From Streptosporangiaceae bacterium (lineage in GTDB: Bacteria > Actinomycetota > Actinomycetes > Streptosporangiales > Streptosporangiaceae), in NCBI GenBank assembly GCA_030041195.1, contig JASHOI010000164.1, positions 1-20,295 of the forward strand: 20,295 bases of DNA. The letters run 5' to 3'. How positions within the stretch are numbered: the stretch's first letter is position 1; the number at the start of each line of letters is the position of its first letter. This document shows positions 14,303 through 20,295 of the stretch, in pieces. The notes beneath the pieces were generated by a model. It saw only the letters and a list, made by a program, of their open reading frames with translations. It had not been told where the DNA came from and did no database searches. Position numbers and translations under genes: made by a program.

Positions 14303-15520
14303 CTACAGCTTCACGTTCAGATAGTCCTCGTCGATGTTGATCGAGTCGCCGCCGTATGTCTGCGCGACATTCCCAGCGAACTGATGCACCCGGTGGTGGT
14401 TATCCCACTCGTTCGCTGGCAGTACCGGATCCGTGGTATTCGCCTCGCCGTTCCACAAAGCATCGAAAATGACATTAGGCAGCGTGTACTTTCCGGTGTT
14501 GTACTGCCTGGCGAGATCGGTGACCGCAGCCGAGGAGCTGCTGTAGATTCCCGACGAATACCCAAGAGAATGCAGCCACGACGTCCATGCCGTAAGGAAG
14601 CGCAGGGCCTTCCCTGTCTCGCTGGGCGGGTATTCCTCCATGTCGTAGTAGATCGGAGTCCCCGCGCCGAAGCCGAGCCGCTCCGCCTGAGCGACCGCGT
14701 CCTCCGCCGCCGCGTGACCCTGGTGGCCCGGATGGCGGCCGAGCTCACCGAATTCTGCCTGCGGGCCTACGTACATCGGCATGAAATGCCAGCCCGCCGC
14801 CGCCTCCTTGGCAAGCCAGCTGTGGGTCAGGTTGGGCTGGGCACATGCTTCGTCCGAGCCGCCAATGTAGACGCCGATCGCCCGGTAGCTTGAATCACGG
14901 AGCCAGGCGCTCATGTACGAGGCGCTGGGCGCGGCGCAGGTGTCGAAGCCGAGGCCCTCGTAGTTAGCGACATTAGAGGACAGCGCGGACGACGCGGCCG
15001 GGGCCGCAGCGGCCTCCGGGCCGGTCGCGGCCGGGGCGGCCGTCGGGTCGGGGGCGTGGATGACCGCCTTGGGCAGTGACGCGCTGGCCAGGATCTGCTC
15101 GACCTGGCTCTGGTCGGTGTCGAACTTGGCCGTGACCCTGATCCGCGGCGCGGTTACCGTGATCTCTCTGGCTACCGGGTTCTCCACCGAAGACTTGGCC
15201 GATGACGCCGACGCCGGCTGAATCAGCAGCGCCTGGGTGGTTCCGACCAGCAGGCTGGGGCAAGCCTGGTCGGCGGCGGGGTTGCCCAGGTAGACCACGT
15301 TGACGTCAAAGCGCACGCAGGTCCGCTGGGAGCTGCCCAGGCGGACGACCTGCCAGGAACTGGGCACCTCGAACGAGTACCCGCGGTAGGACACCGGCAT
15401 GAGCGCGGCAGTGGTGCCCGTCTTGGCGGGGCTTGCCACGACCAGCGCCGCAAGGATGGCCGCGACCGCGGCCAGCGAGTGCCATCGCCGTGTCAGGCCC
15501 GGCAGTTGGCGTGCGAGCAT
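14303..15520 (-). CDS. Secreted DUF1906 glycoside-hydrolase-like protein (Rv2525c type)
   Basis: A 405-residue predicted exported protein. Residues 1-34 look like a Sec signal peptide (positive LTRRWH, then AAVAAILAALVVASPA); an RR pair is present but the full Tat motif is not. Residues 40-170 form a region with no family I know, then an Ala/Pro linker, then a DUF1906 domain at about 190-405: YEGLGFDTCAAPS, YRAIGVYIGG, WHFMPMYVG, GTPIYYDMEEYP and NIDEDYLNV. This domain has a GH25-like TIM barrel; Rv2525c of Mycobacterium tuberculosis is the best-known member and is linked to cell-wall properties. The acidic residues in GFD and YYDMEEY are candidate catalytic residues. ATG 15520 has AGAAGG about 10 nt upstream. 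It is convergent with sqd1. The substrate is unknown. Confidence 0.85.
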   Translation of the reverse strand: MLARQLPGLTRRWHSLAAVAAILAALVVASPAKTGTTAALMPVSYRGYSFEVPSSWQVVRLGSSQRTCVRFDVNVVYLGNPAADQACPSLLVGTTQALLIQPASASSAKSSVENPVAREITVTAPRIRVTAKFDTDQSQVEQILASASLPKAVIHAPDPTAAPAATGPEAAAAPAASSALSSNVANYEGLGFDTCAAPSASYMSAWLRDSSYRAIGVYIGGSDEACAQPNLTHSWLAKEAAAGWHFMPMYVGPQAEFGELGRHPGHQGHAAAEDAVAQAERLGFGAGTPIYYDMEEYPPSETGKALRFLTAWTSWLHSLGYSSGIYSSSSAAVTDLARQYNTGKYTLPNVIFDALWNGEANTTDPVLPANEWDNHHRVHQFAGNVAQTYGGDSINIDEDYLNVKL

Positions 15521-15548
15521 GCTGAATACCGCCTTCTCATCTCATCCG

Positions 15549-15566
15549 GATGGCGCAGATGGCGCA
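15549..15566. repeat. 9-bp tandem repeat upstream of the DUF1906 gene
   Basis: GATGGCGCA occurs twice in direct succession, 29-46 bp upstream of ATG 15520. It may be a regulator half-site pair or a chance duplication. Confidence 0.4.
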
Positions 15567-15714
15567 GTGACGTCGACTGTCAGCGGGCCGTGTGGCCGAA
15601 CCGTCCGCCGTCTGGGCCACGCCCGCCACACCGGGCGGGAAAGGTGGCCGAGCGGACTCGAAGTGCGGTCGAATTACCCAAGGCCATGACTGCGATGTCC
15701 TCCCCCGTCACATC

Positions 15715-15737
15715 CGTCCTGTCCCCCCGACAGGACG
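15715..15737. terminator. Perfect 9-bp hairpin downstream of glyA
   Basis: CGTCCTGTC (15715-15723) pairs with GACAGGACG (15729-15737) over a loop of five Cs (Gs on the reverse strand). It lies about 225 nt downstream of the glyA stop and 195 nt upstream of the DUF1906 start, so it could end the glyA transcript or be part of a leader. Confidence 0.5.
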
Positions 15738-15961
15738 TCTGGCACCGCCTGCGAGGGCTCCGCCCCCGCATACCCCGCGTGCGGGGAGACCCCGCGCGCA
15801 TTCTCCCCGGGAAACCGAATTACCTGCGGGTGCCTTCGCCTCCCGCATATCCGCGGCAACTTCGTGTTGCGCGGACAGGAACGCACGCTACTTGCTGCCG
15901 GCTTAATTGCCGTCGCGACCCGCCGGCAGAGCGTCAATTCTGTGCTGAATAACCGGGCGGA

Positions 15962-17233
15962 TCAGGAATCAGGCGTAAAGCCGGGCATCGGAAATCCAGC
16001 AAGCAATTCCCGGACTTCGCCGGCGATTCGGTCGATGACCGGCTCATCCCCCTTGGCCGCGGCCGTGATCGCATCATCCATCCACGCGGCGATCTGTGAC
16101 ATATGCGAAACGCCCAGCCCTCTTGTCGTGATCGCCGGAGTGCCGATCCGGATCCCGGACGGATCGAAGGGCTTGCGTGGGTCGAATGGCACCGTGTTGT
16201 AGTTCACCTCAATGCCTGCCCGGTCCAGTGCCCGGGCCGCTGGCTTGCCTGCTATGCCCTGGGGCGTCAGGTCGATCAGGATCAGGTGGTTGTCGGTGCC
16301 GCCGGAGACCAGGGCGTAACCGCGGTCGAGCAGGGCAGCAGCCAGCGCCTTGGCGTTGGCCACCACCTGATGGGCATAGTCGCTGAACCCGGGCTCCGCA
16401 GCCTCACGCAGCGCCACGGCGATCGCCGCCGTTGTCTGGTTGTGCGGCCCGCCCTGCAGACCGGGGAAGACCGCCCTGTCCACGGCGGACGCGTGCTCGG
16501 CCGTCGTCATGATCATTGCACCTCGTGGCCCGCGCAGCGTCTTGTGCGTGGTGGTGGTGATCACGTCGGCGTGGCCGACGGGGCTTGGGTGCGCCCCGCC
16601 GGCCACCAGGCCCGCGATGTGTGCGATATCCGCGACGAGGATCGCGCCAGCCTCAGCCGCGATCTCGGCGAAGGCGGGGAAGTCGATCGTGCGCGGTATC
16701 GCGGTGCCACCGCAGAAAATCAGCTTGGGCCTTTCGGCCAGCGCCAGGTCGCGCACCTGGTCCATGTCGACCCGGCCGGTGTCGGCGCGGACGCCGTACT
16801 GGACCGACCGGAACCACTTGCCGGTGACCGACACCGGCCAGCCGTGCGTGAGGTGACCGCCCATCGGCAGCGCCATCCCCATCACGGTCTCGCCGGGCTC
16901 CAGGAACGCGAGGTACACGGCGAGGTTCGCCGGCGAGCCCGAATACGGCTGGACGTTCGCGTGGTCGACGCCGAACAGCGCCTCGGCGCGCCGCATGGCC
17001 AGGGTCTCGATCTGGTCGATGAACTGCTGGCCCTCGTAGTACCGGCGTCCCGGGTAGCCCTCCGAGTACTTGTTGGTCAGCACGGTGCCGGAGGCCTCGA
17101 GCACGGCGAGGGACACGTAGTTCTCCGACGGGATCAGCCTGATCTTCTCGAACTGACGCCGCGCCTCGCAGTCGATCAGCTCGGCCACCTCGGGGTCGGT
17201 GCTGGCGACGTGCGGAATGGGCGGCTGATGCAT
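15962..17233 (-). CDS. glyA: Serine hydroxymethyltransferase
   Basis: A 423-residue PLP enzyme that interconverts serine and glycine with tetrahydrofolate, the main source of one-carbon units. IRLIPSENYVS is at 31-41, KYSEGYPGRRYYEGQQFID at 55-73, YSGSPANLAVY at 97-107, the PLP-contacting ADIAHIAGLVAGG at 201-213 and the Schiff-base Lys231 in TTTTHKTLRGPRG. Length and all key motifs are normal. ATG 17233 has GAGGAGG 5 nt upstream; an upstream in-frame start at 17305 would overlap yidC and adds no family sequence. It lies 43 bp after the YidC-like gene in the same direction. Actinomycetes often carry two glyA copies, so this may not be the only one. Confidence 0.95.
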   Translation of the reverse strand: MHQPPIPHVASTDPEVAELIDCEARRQFEKIRLIPSENYVSLAVLEASGTVLTNKYSEGYPGRRYYEGQQFIDQIETLAMRRAEALFGVDHANVQPYSGSPANLAVYLAFLEPGETVMGMALPMGGHLTHGWPVSVTGKWFRSVQYGVRADTGRVDMDQVRDLALAERPKLIFCGGTAIPRTIDFPAFAEIAAEAGAILVADIAHIAGLVAGGAHPSPVGHADVITTTTHKTLRGPRGAMIMTTAEHASAVDRAVFPGLQGGPHNQTTAAIAVALREAAEPGFSDYAHQVVANAKALAAALLDRGYALVSGGTDNHLILIDLTPQGIAGKPAARALDRAGIEVNYNTVPFDPRKPFDPSGIRIGTPAITTRGLGVSHMSQIAAWMDDAITAAAKGDEPVIDRIAGEVRELLAGFPMPGFTPDS

Positions 17234-17276
17234 CGGGTCCTCCTCGGGCACGTCGCGGCGGGTGCCGCTGACTTCA

Positions 17277-18065
17277 TCATGTCGAAGGCGATTGCGCCCG
17301 TGCATCCGGCCGCCGCGAGTCCGGCCGGACCGCCGGCATCCGGCGGGTGATCACCGCCCGCTCGGCGGCGGCGCACGCCGTCGTGGTGAGCAGGTAAAGG
17401 CCGGCCGCCAGCGGCACCACGGCGGCGACCACCACGGTCGCGTACGGGATCGCGCGCAGCAGCATGCCGATCGCCCCGCCAGGCTGCGCGGGCTGGCTCT
17501 GCGCGGGCTGCTGGCCTAGCCGGCTGGCAGCGTTCCTGCTGATCCGCGCGGCCACCCAGGCCACGAGGGCCAGCAGCGCAAACAGGCCGAGGAACACCAC
17601 GCCCTGGACGCTGAACGGCCCGGGCCCGCTCAGCCAGTGGCTGCCCAGCGGTGCACCAAGCAAGCCGTGGCTGAGCAGGGTGTTGGTCCGGCCGCCGATG
17701 GTGCCCGACCGAAACAGGCGGTACATCACGCTGAAGACCGGCAACTGGAGCAGCATCGGCAGGTATCCGGCGAACATCCCGGTTCCCTCCCGCCGGTACA
17801 GCTCGGCGAGCTCGCGCTGCAGCCGGTCCGGCTGCCGGGCGTGGCGCTTGCGCAGCGCCTGAACCTGCGGGGCCAGCCGCGCCTGGGCGGCCTGGCCACG
17901 GATCGCGTAGTAGCTGAGCGGCAGCAGCACGAGCCGCACCGCCACGGTGAAGACGACAATGGCTGCCGCGGCTGCCAGGCCGCCGGCCAGTGGGGCCAGC
18001 GCCACGGCGAACCCGGACACGAGGTGATAGGCGGCGCCGACGGCGCCGTCGAAGAGACTGAACAT
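17277..18065 (-). CDS. yidC: YidC/Oxa1-family membrane insertase (probable second copy)
   Basis: A 262-residue membrane protein. The conserved positively charged residue of the substrate groove is Arg44 (FTVAVRLVLLPL), followed by the cytoplasmic helical hairpin (QAAQARLAPQVQALRKRH, RELAELYRREG) and the next helix with FAGYLPMLLQLPVFSVMYRLF. Further helices lie near 150-170 and 205-235. YidC inserts and folds inner-membrane proteins with or without SecYEG. The principal actinomycete yidC normally lies beside rpmH/rnpA near oriC; none of those genes is here, so this is probably a paralogue. ATG 18065 has GGAGG about 10 nt upstream; an earlier in-frame start at 18140 lacks support. The gene sits between a DUF6412 gene and glyA, all in one direction. 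Confidence 0.9.
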   Translation of the reverse strand: MFSLFDGAVGAAYHLVSGFAVALAPLAGGLAAAAAIVVFTVAVRLVLLPLSYYAIRGQAAQARLAPQVQALRKRHARQPDRLQRELAELYRREGTGMFAGYLPMLLQLPVFSVMYRLFRSGTIGGRTNTLLSHGLLGAPLGSHWLSGPGPFSVQGVVFLGLFALLALVAWVAARISRNAASRLGQQPAQSQPAQPGGAIGMLLRAIPYATVVVAAVVPLAAGLYLLTTTACAAAERAVITRRMPAVRPDSRRPDARAQSPST

Positions 18066-18185
18066 GATTGGGCCCTCCAGCGGTTCGCAGAACGGATGAC
18101 AGCTGGAGACGGCCGCGAGAGCGACCCCACGCCCGGGCATGCGGGAGGCGAAGTCCTCGCGGATGGGACGATGCGAGGGCAGGCA

Positions 18186-18211
18186 GACCCCGGCAGGTGC
18201 CGCGGGGGGTC
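18186..18211 (-). terminator. Hairpin after the DUF6412 gene
   Basis: GACCCC (18186-18191) and GGGGTC (18206-18211) pair, with GGCA/TGCC extending the stem inward past a bulge. It lies 11 bp past the DUF6412 stop and before yidC, so it may reduce read-through into yidC. Termination is not certain without a T-tract. Confidence 0.4.
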
Positions 18212-18221
18212 AGCGGGATCG

Positions 18222-18527
18222 TCAGGCGGCCGCCGGGACCGCCGAGGGCGCCCTGGGGCGGGACCGGCCCGCCGCATCGGGATTGAGCTGCCGCTGGAAC
18301 GCCGCCGACCAGGACTTCACCCGCAGCGCGGCGGCCCGGACCAGCGGGCGCGACGTGACCACCGCCGCGATCCTGGCGCCGTGCGCGAGGAAAGCGACGA
18401 TCATGCCGGTCAGCGCGACCGCGGCCACCGCCATCAGGCCGGACGCGGACGGGGCGGCGGCGACGTGACCAGCGGGCAGCCAGTAGCCGGTCAGCTGCGT
18501 CACCACGCCGACGAGCCAGGCAACCAT
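18222..18527 (-). CDS. DUF6412 small membrane protein
   Basis: A 101-residue protein with two likely membrane helices (MVAWLVGVVTQLTGYWLP and about 30-50, LMAVAAVALTGMIVAFLA) and a basic C-terminal tail ending NPDAAGRSRPRAPSAVPAAA. The D-P/N-P-D-A-x-G-R-x-R-P-R-A-P tail is, as I recall, the hallmark of DUF6412 proteins, which are found next to a YidC paralogue in actinomycetes, as here. Function is unknown. It could be a YidC substrate or cofactor. ATG 18527 with GGAGG 6 nt upstream is chosen over an in-frame GTG at 18590, which has no ribosome site. Confidence 0.75.
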   Translation of the reverse strand: MVAWLVGVVTQLTGYWLPAGHVAAAPSASGLMAVAAVALTGMIVAFLAHGARIAAVVTSRPLVRAAALRVKSWSAAFQRQLNPDAAGRSRPRAPSAVPAAA

Positions 18528-18547
18528 TACGGCCTCCGCCTGTTCCC

Positions 18548-18573
18548 GAGACAGCCCGCTCGGGCTGCGTCTC
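18548..18573. terminator. Interrupted stem-loop between the EamA and DUF6412 genes
   Basis: GAGAC-AGCCCG (18548-18558) pairs with CGGGCT (18561-18566) and GTCTC (18569-18573), with two unpaired bases at 18567-18568. It lies after the EamA stop and just before the DUF6412 ribosome site. TACACT on the reverse strand, just upstream of it (about 18582-18577), is a possible -10 box for the DUF6412-yidC-glyA run. Confidence 0.45.
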
Positions 18574-18591
18574 AAGTGTAAGCCGTCCACC

Positions 18592-19500
18592 TCAGCCGGC
18601 CCCGCCGACGGCGATGAGCGCCACCGACGCCGCGGCCAGGGCCAGCCCGGCCAGCCGGATCGCGGTCAGCCGCTCGCCGAGGATCACCCGGGCGAGCATG
18701 ATGGTCACCGCCGGGTAGAGCGAGCTGATCACGGCGGCGATCGCGAGCAGGCCCCGGTGCGTCGCCACGAAGTAGAGGATCGTGCCGGGCGCGCCGGTCA
18801 GGCCCGCGACGGTGGCCAGCCAGGCGCCGCGCTTACCGGGCAGCCGGAGATCGCGGGTGAACACGGCGACGCATGCGACAGCCACCAGCGCCGCGGCCTG
18901 GCCGCAGAACACCGGCCACAGCCCGCTGCTGGATCCGGCCCGGTTCAGGCCGATGAACAGCAGCGCAAAGCAGGCGCCCGCGACCAGCCCGTAGCTCACC
19001 CCGGCCGGAAGCCGCCTGCGGACCGGTCCGGCCGGGCTACCGGGCGCCTGTTCCGGCGCTCCTCGCTGCGGATCCGCACGCGGGCCCGTGCGCACGCTCG
19101 CTGACACGCCGACGATCGCGGGCAGCGCCAGCACGATCCCGGTCAGCGCGAGCGCCGTCGGCCGCTCCCCCAGCAGCAGCCCGGCCAGCACCGAGAACCC
19201 CGCCGCCCCGACCGCGCTGAGCGGCCCGGCGACGCTGAACGCGGCGTGCCGGAACCCGACGTAGAGCGCCAGCGCGCCGGACACTCCGCTCAGCCCGGCC
19301 ACGCAGCCCCAGGCCACGGCGCGCGGACTGGGCGGATCCGCGCCCATCACCGCCAGCGCGACGCCCACCACGGCCACGCTCGCCGCCTCCGTGATCAGCG
19401 TCACCCTGATCACGCTCGCGCGCCGTGCCGCCAGCCCGGCCGCGAAGTCCGAGCCGCCGTAGCCGATCGCAGAGGCCAGCGCCAGCAGGACGGCTAGCAT
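18592..19500 (-). CDS. EamA/DMT-family transporter
   Basis: A 302-residue membrane protein with ten predicted helices in two five-helix EamA halves, separated by a hydrophilic loop rich in Pro and Arg (about residues 140-170). LLLGERPTALALTGIVLALPAIVGV and ARVILGERLTAIRLAGLALAAASVALI are the matching end segments of the two halves. Members export amino acids, metabolites or drugs; the substrate is not readable here. ATG 19500 starts directly at the first helix and overlaps the marR stop by 7 bp (ATGCTAG). An in-frame GTG at 19554 would add 18 hydrophilic residues and has GAGGGGG only 1 nt away, so it is less likely but not excluded. Coupling to marR suggests that regulator controls this exporter. 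Confidence 0.85.
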   Translation of the reverse strand: MLAVLLALASAIGYGGSDFAAGLAARRASVIRVTLITEAASVAVVGVALAVMGADPPSPRAVAWGCVAGLSGVSGALALYVGFRHAAFSVAGPLSAVGAAGFSVLAGLLLGERPTALALTGIVLALPAIVGVSASVRTGPRADPQRGAPEQAPGSPAGPVRRRLPAGVSYGLVAGACFALLFIGLNRAGSSSGLWPVFCGQAAALVAVACVAVFTRDLRLPGKRGAWLATVAGLTGAPGTILYFVATHRGLLAIAAVISSLYPAVTIMLARVILGERLTAIRLAGLALAAASVALIAVGGAG

Positions 19501-20024
19501 GGCTGGCCGCGGTGCCAGGCGCGATCGACCGGGCACGGTGCCGTTGCTGTGCACGCCCCCTCATCGCAAAGCCGACAGGTCCGGTGCGCCGGCGCGCCCG
19601 CGTCGGTCAGCCGCTCGAGCACCAGGGACAGCGCCGCGTCCAGGTCCCGGCGGGCCGGCTCGTCCAGCGGCGCCAGCAGGGCCGCGAGGGCGCGGTCACG
19701 CTCGGCAAGGAACTGCCGGGCTTTCTCGTCTCCGGCCCCGGTCAGCCGCAGCGCCACCGTCCGCGCGCCGGGCTCTGGGCTGCTGAGCGCAAGGCCGCGG
19801 CTCACCAGCGAGTCGACCAGCCGGGTCGCGCCCGGCTGCGAGAGCCCGAGGCGCCGGCTGAGCTCGGTCACGCCGATCCCCGGCTCGCTGGCCAGGACCA
19901 CGAGCGCGGCCGCCGCGCTCAGCCCGCCTTCGGTGACCGCCGCTGCTGCGGTGGTCATTGCCCCGGTCGCCGCCAGCGCGGCCGCGCCGAACAGGTTAGC
20001 CAGCCGCTCTTCCCTGTCATGCAT
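19494..20024 (-). CDS. MarR-family regulator with C-terminal cysteine cluster
   Basis: A 176-residue winged-helix regulator. The DNA-binding part is at about 36-98: VTELSRRLGLSQPGATRLVDSLVSRGLA is the helix-turn-helix and LALSSPEPGARTVALRLTGAG the wing. Helices at 100-140 would form the dimer. The C-terminus has Cys150, Cys153, Cys158, Cys164 and Cys176 (TCRLCDEGACTATAPCPVD), which suits metal or redox sensing; Cys-tailed MarR proteins of this kind are known in actinomycetes. ATG 20024 has no ribosome site at a normal distance. A -10-like TAGCAT (20039-20034) and an inverted repeat across the start point to a nearly leaderless, self-regulated gene. It overlaps the exporter gene by 7 bp. Confidence 0.88.
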   Translation of the reverse strand: MHDREERLANLFGAAALAATGAMTTAAAAVTEGGLSAAAALVVLASEPGIGVTELSRRLGLSQPGATRLVDSLVSRGLALSSPEPGARTVALRLTGAGDEKARQFLAERDRALAALLAPLDEPARRDLDAALSLVLERLTDAGAPAHRTCRLCDEGACTATAPCPVDRAWHRGQPC

Positions 20025-20035
20025 AACTCATGCAT
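20019..20035. promoter_or_regulatory. Putative MarR autoregulatory operator over the start codon
   Basis: ATGCAT (20019-20024), five bases, then ATGCAT (20030-20035) form both an inverted and a direct repeat, TGCAT-AACTC-ATGCA. The site spans the marR start codon and the region just downstream of the -10-like TAGCAT. A bound dimer there would block transcription, as in many MarR operons. Confidence 0.5.
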
Positions 20036-20070
20036 GCTAACGAAGTCGCCTCCCGTGGGCTTGCTCTTTA

Positions 20071-20130
20071 TTTCATGATCTGGGTCGATAACGACTGCAT
20101 TACAGGACGTTTGCCACCCAGATCATGAAA
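20071..20130. repeat. Perfect 15-bp inverted repeat with 30-bp spacer
   Basis: TTTCATGATCTGGGT (20071-20085) is the exact reverse complement of ACCCAGATCATGAAA (20116-20130). The 30-bp spacer (20086-20115) is less GC-rich than the surroundings. It lies upstream of marR, between it and the right-edge ORF. It is not a typical terminator because the loop is long. It may be a palindromic dispersed element (REP or MITE type), a structured small RNA, or a regulator site; see findings. Confidence 0.75.
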
Positions 20131-20210
20131 ACCATCCCGTGGCGGCCGGGGAGGCGGCGGTCAGCGCGGGCCGCGGGCCAGGTGGCCGTGGTCAAGGCGC
20201 ATGCGTTCAG

Positions 20211-20295
20211 TCAGCGCGCGGTTCCAGCGCGCGGTTCCAGCGCGCGGTGCACGATGCGCACCGCGGCCTGCCTGATCCGTTCCTCGCTCATGCCC
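20211..20295 (-). CDS. C-terminal part of an unidentified ORF (partial at right edge)
   Basis: A reverse-strand frame enters from the right edge and stops at 20211. The visible residues include MSEERIRQAAVRIVHRAL, then EPRAGTAR. The Met at 20291 may be internal or the start; the ribosome site would be outside the window. The last part is encoded by 13-bp tandem repeats, which shift the frame; without two of the copies the frame would continue as TERMRLDHGHLARGPR to a stop at 20161. I do not recognise the protein. Confidence 0.45.
   Translation of the reverse strand, partial: GMSEERIRQAAVRIVHRALEPRAGTAR
20214..20251. repeat. 13-bp tandem repeat, almost three copies
   Basis: GCGCGCGGTTCCA occurs at 20214-20226 and 20227-20239, with a third, imperfect copy at 20240-20251. 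The unit is not a multiple of three and lies inside the right-edge ORF, so copy number decides which C-terminus is made. Confidence 0.8.

Larger units (their letters stand above)
15521..15961. other. 441-bp structured gap between glyA and the DUF1906 gene
   Basis: Several short open frames exist on both strands, but none has a ribosome site, codon bias or recognisable similarity. The stretch is rich in structure: a perfect 9-bp hairpin at 15715-15737, a hairpin at 15773-15786, a 9-bp tandem repeat at 15549-15566, and CGAATTACC at both 15670-15678 and 15816-15824. It lies where a long 5' leader of the DUF1906 mRNA or the 3' region of glyA would be. I looked for a c-di-AMP riboswitch core, which often precedes wall hydrolases in actinomycetes, and could not recognise one. 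Confidence 0.6.

Noticed and set aside
15640..15685. tRNA-like sequence (GGTGGCCGAGCGG, then GGTCGAATTACC)
   Set aside because: The D-arm-like and T-arm-like parts are only about 11 nt apart, leaving no room for an anticodon arm, and no acceptor stem pairs.
15770..15793. Type I-E CRISPR-repeat-like hairpin (reverse strand GGTCTCCCCGCACGCGGGG)
   Set aside because: It resembles actinomycete I-E repeats, but there is only one copy, no second repeat about 61 bp away on either side, and no cas gene in the window.
15674..15937. 87-residue reverse-strand open frame in the glyA-DUF1906 gap
   Set aside because: It has no ribosome site, poor third-position bias and crosses the hairpins; no similarity is recognised.

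Overview
The window looks like a chromosomal segment of a high-GC Gram-positive actinomycete. Codons end almost always in G or C, GTG starts are used, and gene types are typical of that group: a paired dynamin-like/YfjP-like GTPase set, a second YidC with a DUF6412 partner, a DUF1906 (Rv2525c-like) secreted protein, and a MarR regulator with a C-terminal Cys cluster. A Streptosporangiales- or Streptomyces-like host is my guess; nothing here fixes the genus. No phage, transposase, CRISPR array, rRNA or complete tRNA was found.

Layout. (1) 1-2063: the end of an unidentified + strand gene, a hairpin carrying a perfect DnaA box, a reverse-strand HtrA-like protease without an export signal, and a divergent peptidase E (S51) gene that appears leaderless. 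(2) 2080-10017, all on the reverse strand: transcription runs cobH -> bluB-cobT fusion -> cysG/cobA fusion -> dynamin-like GTPase -> YfjP-like GTPase with two membrane segments. The last three genes overlap by 8 and 4 bp, which suggests one transcript joining corrin/siroheme synthesis to membrane-acting GTPases. No cobalamin riboswitch is recognisable upstream of cobH. (3) 10420-14199: a sugar-nucleotide module. An NAD-dependent epimerase and a DPM1-like GT2 glycosyltransferase overlap by 4 bp on the + strand. A GtrA-type flippase gene runs against the GT2 gene and overlaps its tail by 187 bp. A UDP-sulfoquinovose synthase (SQD1 family) is divergent from gtrA. Together these could make, load and flip a sulfosugar on a polyprenyl-phosphate carrier; this is inference. 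A perfect 16-bp terminator hairpin closes the module. (4) 14303-15520: a secreted DUF1906 glycoside-hydrolase-like protein, followed by a 440-bp structured gap with no supported gene. (5) 15962-20024, all reverse: marR and an EamA exporter overlap by 7 bp, then a DUF6412 small membrane protein, a YidC paralogue and glyA follow. (6) 20025-20295: a putative MarR operator, a perfect 15-bp inverted repeat separated by 30 bp that may be a dispersed element, and the end of a reverse-strand ORF whose C-terminus is frame-shifted by a 13-bp tandem repeat.

The items most worth following up are the sulfosugar/lipid-carrier module, the 60-bp inverted-repeat element, the 13-bp frame-switching repeat, the corrin-GTPase gene coupling, and the wobble-on-wobble antisense overlap of the GT2 and gtrA genes.
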